Shown here piece after piece: positions 38,930-48,485 of a stretch of 56,020 nucleotides of DNA. The first letter of the stretch is position 1. Each line of letters opens with the position of its first letter. Position numbers and translations under genes: made by a program. This DNA comes from a virus: positions 1 through 56,020 of the IMG/VR virus record IMGVR_UViG_3300013104_000028; one strand, given 5' to 3'. The notes below the pieces were generated by a model that was given only the letters and a program-made list of their open reading frames with translations, made no database searches and was not told the origin of the DNA.

Positions 38930-39625
38930 TTATCCTATAATTGTAATTACGTTTTCGTCCACTAGTTTGAGCAAATCGATTACTGTAAAGCCCTTTTTAG
39001 CTGAACTGAATTTTGAAATATAGAAACCATAATCATTTCTTAATTGTTCTCGTATCATTTTTTTTAATCGTTCATCATTTTGAATTTCCAAATCGGAAAT
39101 TATGTACCTAATGTTATTAAACTCACCTTCAGTAAAGGTAGTTCTTCCTTTTTGTTGTTCAAAGGCGAAATAATAGTAAAACATTGCCTTTACAATCTGA
39201 CTCATAGGCTTTTTTCCATTAATCCAAGGAGAAATATTTGTTTTCTCAATACCAGTATTAGCCTCAATATCCTTAATTCTGGTTCCTGTAAGTAGCATTT
39301 TATCTGAAAGCCATTTAGGTGTTACTACATCGACAACTGGTGGTATATATGGCACAGGATGAACATGAACAGTTAAACCCTTTAATATAGAGAACAGGTC
39401 TTTTGTTATTTTAATTAACCTCTCCTTGTCTGCATAGTTTTCAGATAAATGTTTTCCTTGTTCAACTCGAATACTAAGAGTTGAACCATCAGGAGCATCA
39501 TTCCTAAGTATTTTGAAGCTAATGTTTGAGTGTCTTAAGTGCAAGGCCGCCCCAGCTTCCAATTTAGCAATATCAGCCTCGCTGTATACTAAATCTAAAA
39601 TTCCGATATTTTTAATTGTGCCCAT
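38930..39625 (-). CDS. Putative HTH DNA-binding cargo protein
   Basis: 231 aa. The N-terminal half (1-105) is alpha/beta (ISFKILRNDAPDGSTLSIRV). Residues 112-150 read as a Cro/C1-like HTH (LTGTRIKDIEANTGIEKTNI, SPWINGKKPMSQIV). A C-terminal helical region contains EIQNDERLKKMIREQLRN. I have seen similar proteins in Bacteroidota prophages and conjugative elements with no function given. It may regulate this minus-strand cargo block. Confidence 0.58.
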   Translation of the reverse strand: MGTIKNIGILDLVYSEADIAKLEAGAALHLRHSNISFKILRNDAPDGSTLSIRVEQGKHLSENYADKERLIKITKDLFSILKGLTVHVHPVPYIPPVVDVVTPKWLSDKMLLTGTRIKDIEANTGIEKTNISPWINGKKPMSQIVKAMFYYYFAFEQQKGRTTFTEGEFNNIRYIISDLEIQNDERLKKMIREQLRNDYGFYISKFSSAKKGFTVIDLLKLVDENVITIIG

Positions 39626-39667
39626 AATAATGTTTTTTCAAAGGGAGGTTTTACCCTCCCTAAATTG

Positions 39668-40006
39668 TTAAAGAAACTTTAAATAGTTAGTTTCGATGTG
39701 GTAGATCGCAATTTGTTCATTTTCAATCCCAGCTTTTGTTGCCTCATCTTCGTCGAAGAATATCATTACTGAATCCCAGTAAAACAACTCTTTTTCTTTC
39801 CAACCTCCTATTGTTTTTGAGGAATTTAACGCCACCCCTAAGGCCTTTATTAAACCCTGATCACCGAAGCAATTTTGGGTTTCTTTGTTTGCTACTACCC
39901 AACCACTTTTAACAGGTTCAAGATTCGCAGTGTACACCGTAAACCCGTTTGGGTTCTCATCGGCAAGTTGTTTTAATCTTTCGATTATATTCATGTTGCT
40001 TGGCAT
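39668..40006 (-). CDS. Small cargo protein, unknown
   Basis: 112 aa. MNIIERLKQLADENPNGFTV, then GWVVANKETQNCFGDQGLIK and WDSVMIFFDEDEATKAGIEN. The phrase GFTVY...GW.VA...TQ..FG..GL..... is familiar from Bacteroidota genomes as a short uncharacterised protein. -7 box TATATTTG at 40066-40073 (minus), about 60 bp upstream. First gene of the minus-strand block that reads down to 36390 or beyond. Confidence 0.58.
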   Translation of the reverse strand: MPSNMNIIERLKQLADENPNGFTVYTANLEPVKSGWVVANKETQNCFGDQGLIKALGVALNSSKTIGGWKEKELFYWDSVMIFFDEDEATKAGIENEQIAIYHIETNYLKFL

Positions 40007-40156
40007 TTATATTCCGGAGCCTACCGGGTTTTAAAGTTTCAAATAACGATCTCGCTTTCGCTAAACAAATATAGTAAAAAGTTATCAAATGCATAACTTT
40101 TTTGAAATTATTTTAATCTTTTTTTCAGTAATAGTTTTTGGAACATTTTTAAATCA

Positions 40157-40220
40157 TTGACAATAGATTTCATTGTCAAAACACAGGCTATTAGCCATTA
40201 AAACGCTAAGGTAATTTAGC
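40157..40220 (+). promoter_or_regulatory. Late promoter with TTGACAA-N9-TTGTCAA element, copy B
   Basis: TTGACAA (40157-40163), 9 nt, TTGTCAA (40173-40179), then 33 nt to TAATTTAG (40213-40220; one mismatch to TAnnTTTG). The tape measure gene starts at 40224, so the mRNA would have almost no leader. The element restarts late transcription after the minus-strand cargo. Confidence 0.6.
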
Positions 40221-40223
40221 GGA

Positions 40224-43200
40224 ATGCCGGAATTAAACTTCAAAATCACCGCCGACGATAGTGGACTCAAGAAAACTCTTCAGAATGTAGCCAGGATTTC
40301 TAAGGAAACTAATGCGACGATATCGAAAGATATAGCGACTGGGATTGATATAGAAGCTAAGGAAAGGGCAAAAGCAGTAAAATCAACCAAAGAGCAGCAA
40401 AAAGCTTCTGAATCATTAGTTAAGATAGTTAATGAAGAGGCTAAAGCACATGATCGTGCAAGGCAAGCTATCGATAAAAAGAAATTTTCAATTGATGCTG
40501 CGGGGAAGATTAGCCAATTAAGACCCGTCCAAATGTCGAGTTCTTGGGATGAGGTCAATAGATACAAAAATTCATCGCCAATAGCTAGCGGTACTGTTGT
40601 CGGCCCAGCCGCAACTATAAATGCTGCACAATTTGAAGGAGCCGCTAAAGCCGCAAGTTATTATGAAACGGTGGTGAAATCTGCAAATAAATCTGCCGTT
40701 GAGGGAGTGGATAAAACAACCGAGGCTGTAAAACGATTAATTATTTGTGAAGATCACTTGAAGTTGAAACTTGAGTCCTATAAATCTTTTAGAGGTTCGA
40801 CTACTGATCCAGCTTTATATTCAGAATATACAAGGAAAATTGCTGAAACGAAAGCGGAAATTCAAAAGCTTAATAACGTTGGTAAAAGAGGGTATGATGA
40901 GCTTGGTAACAGGATCAAAGGGACTATAGGTCAACAAGAAATTCTAACAAATAAATTGAAGTATTTCCAAGATCAACTTCAATATGCAAAAGCCCCACAA
41001 TCATTTGTGGCGTTGAATAAGAAGATTGAAGAAACAAAGGAGCAATTGGATAGACTTGCAAATGCAGGCAAAAAAGGCTTTGATGACCTTGGGAATAAGA
41101 TTAACGTCGCAGATAGTTCGGCAACTAAATTTTTAAATACGTTAAAATCTATAGGTGCAGCAATCCTTGCCGCCTTTAGTATCCAAATGATTCTTTCATG
41201 GGGGAAAGAGGCTAGAGAGCTTGCAGCTCGCGGTGAGGGTATACGTGAGGCATTTAGTAGGCTCGGTAATACCAAAACCTTACAGTTATTAAGAGATGCG
41301 ACTCGTGGTGCTACAACTGATATAGATTTAATGGCTGCTGCATTGAGAGCTAAGAATTTTCAGATTGCTCCAGAACTACTTGCAAAAGGCCTAGCGTTGG
41401 CAGGGAGAGTATCAAGGCAAACAGGACAAGATGTTACTTATTTGGCTGATAGTTTTGTAAACGGTTTAGGCCGTAAATCCTTGCTCATACTTGATAATTT
41501 ACAGATTTCCCAAGTACAGTTACGGGCTGAAATAAAAAAAACGGGCGATTTTCAAACAGCTGTTGCTAATGTGGTTGACGCAAAGTTAAAGGCTATGGGT
41601 GAAGTTGCTGAGACTTCTGCCGACCGTATGGCTCAATGGACCACCAAAATTGCAAATATGAAAGAAAGGGTTGGTCAAGTGATCAATTTAGCTATTAATT
41701 ACGATGGACTGAGGGAAGCATATAAGGAATTTTACGAGACTGGCTTAGCAGTTCAGTCATTACAAAACAACATTGCTCCGCTATTAATAAAATTTGACCA
41801 GCTTTCTGCTAAAGCCGAAAAGAACGGGGGTGTAACCAAGCTGAATAAAGTTGAGCAAGCCTTAATGAAAGATATCATCAAACAGGTAGGCGATGAAATA
41901 CCAGGGGCAATCACTCAGTTTGATAAATACGGAAATGCCATTGCTATAAGCACAAAAAGAGCAAAGGAGTTCATTGAACAGCAGGTATTAGTTTTACAGG
42001 CTTTAAATGAAGACCGTATTAAGAAAACGGTCGATCGAATAGATGAGCTGAGGTTAAGACTAATTCCCCTGAAAAGGCAATTAGATGAGTTGTCTAAGAC
42101 AGGCCAGATCACGATAACTGCAAGCAGTTCAAGTGGTGCTGGAATAAGTTCTTCTGTAAGAGCTGCGACCAAAGCCGAGCAAGCTGCGATAATCAAAAGG
42201 TATAGTGAGATATCCAGAACAATAGCCCAACAAGAAGCACTTAGAGACGCTGACAGTGGTAAACTCCTTAAAAAACGCCAAGAGGAGAATGATAGGTTTG
42301 CAAAGATCAATAAGACTGATGATGGGTCAGCTGATGAAAAGGCGCGAAAAGCTCAAGAACGTCAAGACGCTGCGGATGCCGCTGCTTTAGCTGCCCAGGA
42401 GAGCTTACAACAGAGAATTCAGGAACTTAAGGATAAATATGAACGTAAAGGATTTTCTAAAGAGCAAGAAGCACGGCAAGCTATTGTTGATGAGTTTAAA
42501 AAGCTGGCATTTGATATCGAACAGCAATCAAAGAAATATGATGCTTATGCAAAAAAATACGGAGATGCAAGAGCATTAAGAGTACTTGGCCCTAAACAAA
42601 CTACAGATCAATTAGAGCCTTTACGAAAGGCTGCTATAGACGATTTGCAATACAGACAAGAGACAGCCCGGTTTGAAATAGCGCTTGATAAACAAAAAAC
42701 TGCTTACGAAAATTACGAAAACTGGAAAAGGACATTTGGCACTGAAAGCGCTAAACGAAGATTTGGAGATGAGCTTGACTTAAACACATCCTATTTAAAG
42801 GTAGTTCAAGATAAATATGCAAAACTTGTTGCTAAGCAGGCACTAGGCCTATTGTCTGGTAAAGCTCTTACGGGCCCGGAACAAGAGGAGTTGGATGTAA
42901 CAAGTAAAAGGCTCTACGCTGGCAATGAAGCCCAAAAAGCAAAGGAGACACAGGATTACACAGAGGCGTATCAAGCTGCACTAACTTATAATCAGAAGGT
43001 TGAAAAACTAAATGAGGATTATAGGAAAAAAGCTAAAGATTTAGGTTCTACAATTACAGATGAGCAAAAGGTTGAATTAAACTACCAAAGAGATCAGGCA
43101 ATTAATTCAGCAAAAGACGAAGCTTTAGCAAAGACTGCCATATACAGGAAATTAGCGGAAGACACGATTTTGCTATCTAGGAATCAAGTTAAAGAGCAAA

Positions 43201-44882
43201 TTAAAGCTTTAGAGACTGTATTGTCCAAAGGGGGACTTCCTAATGAAATTCAGCAAAAGATTGAAAAAGAAGTTTCGACTCTCAAATTATCTCTAAAAAT
43301 AGGAGTTGATGAAGCCAACCTTCAAAATTTACAAAGCCGCCTCGAATTATTAAATAAGCAACTTACAGATAGTACAGATAAAGACGGAAATTCCTTAATA
43401 TCTAAAGAGGAATTCAAGAGGATTTTAACCGACTTAGGTAAAACACAATCTGAGGTTGATAAGTTGCTGAATAAGACATCCGGTGGGGTTAAATCAAAAT
43501 TCGGACAAGGTTTGACCGAAAGCTTCAAATACCTTAATGGAGATGCAAAAGAGGTGTCAGAAGGGCTCTTTAATGATCTGAGTAGCCTATCAGGCGGTTT
43601 TAATGAACTATCAAATTCCTTAGGTGGAACCGACACCCAGGCGGGTTATTTATTAGGAACAATTGGTGAACTTGTTAAAGTAGGTTCGGATGCAGCCGGG
43701 GCATTTACATCTTTTGCAAGTGGAGACATTGTTGGCGGTATCACTAAAACTATAAGTGCAGTTTCCGGACTTTTCTCAATTAGCAGTAAAGTAAAGGAGA
43801 TGAACCTTAAAGCTCGCAAAGAGCAATCTGACTTTTATGCTGCGGTTATAAAAGGGGAAATGGATTACCAAGCCCTTTTAAGGAAAAGGGATGTTGATTC
43901 AGCCGCAAGAGGTAAAAACTCGTACAAAGCCATAATTGATCAACTAGAAACTTTAAAAAGGCAATCTCCTGAAATCGAGAAAGCTTATAACAGGATATTC
44001 TCTGCACTTCAAGGTCAAGAGTTTACTAGTGACGTTGGCTATAAACATGGTACATGGTTACGTAAAGCTAAGACTTGGGATATCATGTCAAGCCTTGCTG
44101 GAAGTGACTATAACAAGCTTGAAGAGCTATATAGCCAAGGTAAGCTAAAGGATCAAGCCAAGACAGATTTTGAAGCTCTTAGGCAATTAAGAGATGAATT
44201 AGAAGCTGCGGGCATTTCTGTAGAAAATTTACAGGAAGATTTGAAGCAGCTGCTAACAGGAACTTCAAATTCCGGATTAGCCGATGGATTAAAATCTTTA
44301 TTCGAGAATGGGAAGAGATCCGCTCAGGATTTTGGAGATTCTTTCGAGGAAATAATGCGTAACGCATTGTTGAGCACATTTGAAGCCAAGTATCTACAAG
44401 ATGCACTAAAGCCATTTTACGAAGAATTAGCCACAATGATGGAGGGGGGAACTCCTACCGAAGATGAGATTGCTGCCTTAAAAAATAAATACGTTGAAAT
44501 TGGGAAGAATGCCGATGAATATCTAAAAAATATTGAAAAAATAACTGGCACACCAATCGGTAATGATGATTCTTCCGCGCTAAAACCAAATACATTAACA
44601 GCTTCGTTAAACCAGCCTACAGGTGAAAGATTAGAGGGATTGTGGAGGGGTAATTTTGACTTAACTAAAACTCTAGTGAATCTAGCAACTCAACATTTAG
44701 ATATATTAAAACCTTTAGGGCAAAACGCGATTGAACAATTAAATGTGTCTAGAAACATACTCGACTATGCTATTAAGACGGCAGAAAATACAGGGAGAAC
44801 AGCAAATAACACTGATGGTATTTCTAGCAAACTCGACCAGATAATTACTAATACCAAACAGCCTAAAAACACAAGAGATTAA
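40224..44882 (+). CDS. Tail tape measure protein
   Basis: 1552 aa, the second longest type of gene expected in a siphophage. Long coiled-coil stretches (1-280 and 560-960, rich in Lys/Glu/Gln/Ala), a hydrophobic stretch at about 310-335 (FLNTLKSIGAAILAAFSIQMI) and another Gly/Ser/Ala-rich one near 1170-1210 (GSDAAGAFTSFASGDIVGGI), as in other tape measures that help the DNA cross the membrane. Length sets tail length: at the usual 0.15 nm per residue about 230 nm. GTDTQAGYLLGTIGELVKVG and TAENTGRTANNTDGISSKLD at the end contact the tail tip. Directly followed (2 nt) by tail tip genes. Confidence 0.92.
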   Translation: MPELNFKITADDSGLKKTLQNVARISKETNATISKDIATGIDIEAKERAKAVKSTKEQQKASESLVKIVNEEAKAHDRARQAIDKKKFSIDAAGKISQLRPVQMSSSWDEVNRYKNSSPIASGTVVGPAATINAAQFEGAAKAASYYETVVKSANKSAVEGVDKTTEAVKRLIICEDHLKLKLESYKSFRGSTTDPALYSEYTRKIAETKAEIQKLNNVGKRGYDELGNRIKGTIGQQEILTNKLKYFQDQLQYAKAPQSFVALNKKIEETKEQLDRLANAGKKGFDDLGNKINVADSSATKFLNTLKSIGAAILAAFSIQMILSWGKEARELAARGEGIREAFSRLGNTKTLQLLRDATRGATTDIDLMAAALRAKNFQIAPELLAKGLALAGRVSRQTGQDVTYLADSFVNGLGRKSLLILDNLQISQVQLRAEIKKTGDFQTAVANVVDAKLKAMGEVAETSADRMAQWTTKIANMKERVGQVINLAINYDGLREAYKEFYETGLAVQSLQNNIAPLLIKFDQLSAKAEKNGGVTKLNKVEQALMKDIIKQVGDEIPGAITQFDKYGNAIAISTKRAKEFIEQQVLVLQALNEDRIKKTVDRIDELRLRLIPLKRQLDELSKTGQITITASSSSGAGISSSVRAATKAEQAAIIKRYSEISRTIAQQEALRDADSGKLLKKRQEENDRFAKINKTDDGSADEKARKAQERQDAADAAALAAQESLQQRIQELKDKYERKGFSKEQEARQAIVDEFKKLAFDIEQQSKKYDAYAKKYGDARALRVLGPKQTTDQLEPLRKAAIDDLQYRQETARFEIALDKQKTAYENYENWKRTFGTESAKRRFGDELDLNTSYLKVVQDKYAKLVAKQALGLLSGKALTGPEQEELDVTSKRLYAGNEAQKAKETQDYTEAYQAALTYNQKVEKLNEDYRKKAKDLGSTITDEQKVELNYQRDQAINSAKDEALAKTAIYRKLAEDTILLSRNQVKEQIKALETVLSKGGLPNEIQQKIEKEVSTLKLSLKIGVDEANLQNLQSRLELLNKQLTDSTDKDGNSLISKEEFKRILTDLGKTQSEVDKLLNKTSGGVKSKFGQGLTESFKYLNGDAKEVSEGLFNDLSSLSGGFNELSNSLGGTDTQAGYLLGTIGELVKVGSDAAGAFTSFASGDIVGGITKTISAVSGLFSISSKVKEMNLKARKEQSDFYAAVIKGEMDYQALLRKRDVDSAARGKNSYKAIIDQLETLKRQSPEIEKAYNRIFSALQGQEFTSDVGYKHGTWLRKAKTWDIMSSLAGSDYNKLEELYSQGKLKDQAKTDFEALRQLRDELEAAGISVENLQEDLKQLLTGTSNSGLADGLKSLFENGKRSAQDFGDSFEEIMRNALLSTFEAKYLQDALKPFYEELATMMEGGTPTEDEIAALKNKYVEIGKNADEYLKNIEKITGTPIGNDDSSALKPNTLTASLNQPTGERLEGLWRGNFDLTKTLVNLATQHLDILKPLGQNAIEQLNVSRNILDYAIKTAENTGRTANNTDGISSKLDQIITNTKQPKNTRD

Positions 44883-44884
44883 AG

Positions 44885-45679
44885 ATGAATGCAAGAGGGG
44901 TTTACAAGTTTGATGGGCTGGACGCATGGGATGCATACAAATGGTCAATTGAATCAGGAAGTGATGACCTTTTACAATTGTACAAGTCCAAGGAGGTTTA
45001 CTCTAAAGATTGGAAGGGTCAAAATGGAAGACAATATGATTTAACCAAAAGGTTTTTCGAAGATAAAGTTGCAACCCTTTCCGGCCCCATTATAGCCGAC
45101 TCAAAGGAGGAATTTTGGGAGAAATATCTAGCGTTTTGGAATTACCTTAAAAGTCCAGGGGCAAAGCTATTATACTCTCACGAGTTGGAGCAAACATTTT
45201 CTGTGTTTTACTTGGATTCACCAAATACCAAAAGGTTAACAAGGTTGCAGGGAGACCCCAATAAAATAGCAATGAAACTTGAAATTCAGTTCCAGGTTAT
45301 GTTTATGGAGTTTGAGCCACCTTCCAGTGTACCACAACCCCCTGTAGTAAATGCAGGAGGAAACAAGTCAATAACACTGCCAACTAATCAATTAACGATT
45401 ACGGGAGCATCGGCCACTCCAAAAGGCGGTGCTACTATTATTCAATATTCTTGGGAATACAATTACAGCACCCCAAATGGTTTGACAGCCACATTGACGC
45501 TTGCAAATTCTATTTCTCCTAAAGTTGCAGATTTAAATACACCAGGGGTTTATCATTTCCTATTTACAGCAGTAGACAGTAATGGTAAACAATCCAGCGA
45601 CAACATGACCATTACAGTTCTTCCTGAACCAGTTTCAAATAATTCACTTCCATATACTTTACCATTTAATCTAGCTTAA
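44885..45679 (+). CDS. Distal tail-type protein with PKD-like domain
   Basis: 264 aa. The N-terminal part (1-150: YKFDGLDAWDAYKWSIESGS, RFFEDKVATLSGPIIADSKE, RLTRLQGDPNKIAMKLEIQF) looks like a Dit-like hub adaptor. The C-terminal 155-250 is a PKD/Ig-like beta-sandwich (PPVVNAGGNKSITLPTNQLT, WEYNYSTPNGLTATL, DLNTPGVYHFLFTAVDSNGK) of the kind that binds sugars or proteins on cell surfaces. Follows the tape measure, as Dit genes do. A PKD tail on a hub protein is a host-recognition trait. Confidence 0.72.
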   Translation: MNARGVYKFDGLDAWDAYKWSIESGSDDLLQLYKSKEVYSKDWKGQNGRQYDLTKRFFEDKVATLSGPIIADSKEEFWEKYLAFWNYLKSPGAKLLYSHELEQTFSVFYLDSPNTKRLTRLQGDPNKIAMKLEIQFQVMFMEFEPPSSVPQPPVVNAGGNKSITLPTNQLTITGASATPKGGATIIQYSWEYNYSTPNGLTATLTLANSISPKVADLNTPGVYHFLFTAVDSNGKQSSDNMTITVLPEPVSNNSLPYTLPFNLA

Positions 45680-45681
45680 AA

Positions 45682-47367
45682 ATGGCAACACAAAAAATTA
45701 CATTTTCTGATAAATCAACAGGACAACAACTATCGGCTGCTGAAGTAACCAGTATAAAAACAGTGGTCAATAATAACGCTGACGAATTAAATTTGAGGCC
45801 AGCTGCGTTAAATGGAATCTATCTGGCTGAAAATTTACCACCCGTTTATTTTGCCGATGTAACAGGCACCGGAACCCAATCTGATCCTTTCAGGGTTTCT
45901 GGAGGAGGTTTTTCGGAAGCTCAACTTATTTCATGGTTACAGTCAAGACCGAACTTTGCACCAGATAGGATTTTTAGAGGTGATTTAACTTGGGTTGATA
46001 TGATCGATAACTCATTAGAGAAACTTGCAACCCCTGTCCTTTCCTTTGGAACTGCCACAGGTGATTCCATCCCAGTAAACTGGACTTCTGTTACAAATGG
46101 AACCACTTACACTTTAGAGCGTGCCTCGACCAACACATTTGCAGATGCAGTTGTGATATACAGCGGTTCATTGTTAACATTCACAGATATAGGACTAACC
46201 CCGGTTACTCAATACTTCTACAGAGTTAGAGCCACCGCAAATGGTTTTAACGGTAGTAATTATGCGACTGGTAGTAAGACTACGGATGTAGCTGGTAACG
46301 TTACACCAATTGCTCCTACAATGACTGCTGATGATGCCCTAGATACTTTGATGATAGCTCATGCAAGAGGCGAAGCAGAAATTGTTGTAAGTATAAATAA
46401 TGCTGCTGATGTTGCCTTAACAGCTGTTGCAGGATGGAATAGTAGCACACACAAAATTGATGTAGGCAATATTGCTAGAGCAGCAGGTTATTATAGGGCC
46501 AGGACTAAGGCTGCTACCGGATTTAACCCATCACCGTATGCAAGTAGCCCAGCCTTTACCGTATCTCTGCCAACACCTGCAGCACCTATCACACCCGTAA
46601 CAGATAATAGTGGCCGTACGTTCGGGTGGACTAATACAGGTGGCTTAACTAACGCTGATACGGAAAGTACTTTAAATGGAGGAACAACAATTGTTGCCAA
46701 TTCAGTTAATCCATTCCCAGTAGGCGATTCAGCTATAGCAGCAGGCCAAGTTGGAAAAAGATATAAAGCTGTTGCAGGTGTGCGTAATGCTTCGGCTTGG
46801 TTATTTAACACGGTTGCATTTACGGCAGCACCTCAATCGACTATACCGCTAACATCTTGGAGAACTCCAGTAAACAATGGCGTGTTAACAGGTAACTCAT
46901 TCTTGTTTACTACTACTTCAGCATTTGGAGGAGCTAAAAGTAATTACATGATTCCTGCAGGTGGATCAGGATGGGTTGAGTTTACAGCAGATGCTGCATT
47001 AAATGGAGGAATTACATTGCATGAGGATTTAGAATCATATGGCGATAGAAACACAACTAGCCCAGCCGGAACTGCTTCACCTTTGGCAATGGACTATGCA
47101 AATAGCCGCTTTCAGACATGGGTTGCTGCAAATGATAATTTCGCAAATCCAAGACCTGCTTTCGGTCCAAATACAAAAGGACGTATTAGATTGGACGGTA
47201 CTACCGCACATTTTGAATGCAGTACAGATGCTGGTGTAACTTGGCAGTCGATGCGTACAACACCTCAACCACAGGTTGATCTGTACATTAAAGCATGGTC
47301 AAATATTAATCAGACAAATACTCCAATAAACAACATTCGTGGATTTAATTTAACTCTTGTATCGTAA
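45682..47367 (+). CDS. Tail fibre-like protein with FN3 domain
   Basis: 561 aa. A short N-terminal module (1-110) is followed by a fibronectin type III domain (about 118-205, SIPVNWTSVTNGTTYTLERA and FYRVRATANG), a second Ig/FN3-like part (about 210-390), and a C-terminal beta-sandwich (about 400-561, with GGSGWVEFTADAALNGGITL and GVTWQSMRTTPQPQVDLYIK). The make-up is that of a receptor-binding adhesin. Ends TAATG with the next start. Domain edges are approximate. Confidence 0.72.
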   Translation: MATQKITFSDKSTGQQLSAAEVTSIKTVVNNNADELNLRPAALNGIYLAENLPPVYFADVTGTGTQSDPFRVSGGGFSEAQLISWLQSRPNFAPDRIFRGDLTWVDMIDNSLEKLATPVLSFGTATGDSIPVNWTSVTNGTTYTLERASTNTFADAVVIYSGSLLTFTDIGLTPVTQYFYRVRATANGFNGSNYATGSKTTDVAGNVTPIAPTMTADDALDTLMIAHARGEAEIVVSINNAADVALTAVAGWNSSTHKIDVGNIARAAGYYRARTKAATGFNPSPYASSPAFTVSLPTPAAPITPVTDNSGRTFGWTNTGGLTNADTESTLNGGTTIVANSVNPFPVGDSAIAAGQVGKRYKAVAGVRNASAWLFNTVAFTAAPQSTIPLTSWRTPVNNGVLTGNSFLFTTTSAFGGAKSNYMIPAGGSGWVEFTADAALNGGITLHEDLESYGDRNTTSPAGTASPLAMDYANSRFQTWVAANDNFANPRPAFGPNTKGRIRLDGTTAHFECSTDAGVTWQSMRTTPQPQVDLYIKAWSNINQTNTPINNIRGFNLTLVS

Positions 47368-48485
47368 TGGCAATAATTAAAGGTAGACGATTCTTTGTGG
47401 TTAATGGGCCAGTTGATCCAGGGGAAGGTGACGCGATAGAGATAACTGTAACTTTTGCATCAGCTCCGTCTTCAGTTTCTTCCGCGTTTCCTAAAATGAA
47501 ATTCAACAAGTCAAAGGCTATTCTTATGGAGTTTGATGATGACAGTCCTAGTGTTTTAACAGCATATGACAGACTGAAAACCACTTACTATACTGATGGT
47601 TGTGGAAATAACAAAAATTATAGTTTGGGATTAGCATTAAATGCCAAAAACAACTTTAATAATGCTGAATGGGGTGCCGATTATCCAGGTAAAACCACTT
47701 TTGCACAAGCAATAGCTTTAATACCATTCGGTCTGGATATCATGAACCATAGTTATTATCATGAGCCCACAGGTAATTATCCGCAACCAGCCGATAACTG
47801 GACATTCCCACAAAAGAATTTTATTGAAATGGACAATTTCATAAAATTGAGGTATAATAATTATAAAGCGAATGCTTTAGTTGTGCCAACAAATTACACA
47901 GGTTATCAACTTGAAGCCCAATCTAACGGTTATCTGTTTGGATCTTCAGAGGGTACATTTGATGGTCTAACTCCTTACCCTGCACAATTCAATGCTGTTG
48001 GTGCAATTGACAATATGCCTAAACTACCGTTTAAAGCAATCAAAAGGACTTTTAGCGATAACTGGACAAGTGGTGGCCCACACTTTACAGCCCTAACGGC
48101 TTTATTTGCGAGTAGTAGTGTAGATTATTTTGAAATTGGGAGCCATGGTATAGGTGACGGGGTTAATTTCAATACTTGGATAGATTCGATTGTTTCACAA
48201 GGTGGGGATAATATATTGTTCCAAAGTATGCGTGAGTTTATGGAATACAAGCACTTGAAGGAGTATGTAACCAAAAATCAGGTGGTAAATGGAAATACAG
48301 TTAAGATAACACTCGACTATTCGACAGTACCCAATCAAAATATTTCATGGTATGACTTATCGTTGCTTTTAACATCCGACAAGGCAATAACGAATGTTAG
48401 CATCAATAGATCAGATTTCACACTCTCATATAATGCAACAACCAAATTAATTAATGTTAAAAAGCGAAAAACTGAGTGGGTGTAA
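47367..48485 (+). CDS. Tail protein with NodB-deacetylase-like domain
   Basis: 372 aa without signal peptide. Motifs AILMEFDDDSP (FDDD 56-59), GLDIMNHSYYHEP (His128, His132), NALVVPTNYTG, FEIGSHGIGDG and FMEYKHLKEYV match the NodB-type polysaccharide deacetylase layout: FDD.., then H-S-x-x-H. It probably removes acetyl groups from, or otherwise edits, a surface polysaccharide to reach the cell. Its homologue is the lipoprotein at 36390-37601. Overlaps both neighbours by TAATG, so it is part of the tail tip transcript. Metal-ligand Asp and His are present, and I expect activity. Confidence 0.78.
   Translation: MAIIKGRRFFVVNGPVDPGEGDAIEITVTFASAPSSVSSAFPKMKFNKSKAILMEFDDDSPSVLTAYDRLKTTYYTDGCGNNKNYSLGLALNAKNNFNNAEWGADYPGKTTFAQAIALIPFGLDIMNHSYYHEPTGNYPQPADNWTFPQKNFIEMDNFIKLRYNNYKANALVVPTNYTGYQLEAQSNGYLFGSSEGTFDGLTPYPAQFNAVGAIDNMPKLPFKAIKRTFSDNWTSGGPHFTALTALFASSSVDYFEIGSHGIGDGVNFNTWIDSIVSQGGDNILFQSMREFMEYKHLKEYVTKNQVVNGNTVKITLDYSTVPNQNISWYDLSLLLTSDKAITNVSINRSDFTLSYNATTKLINVKKRKTEWV

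Noticed and set aside
39642-39661. AGGGAGG/CCTCCCT hairpin between two minus-strand genes
   Set aside because: Flanked by A-rich or mixed sequence on the relevant side without a T run, so not reported as a terminator; may only be a stabilising stem.
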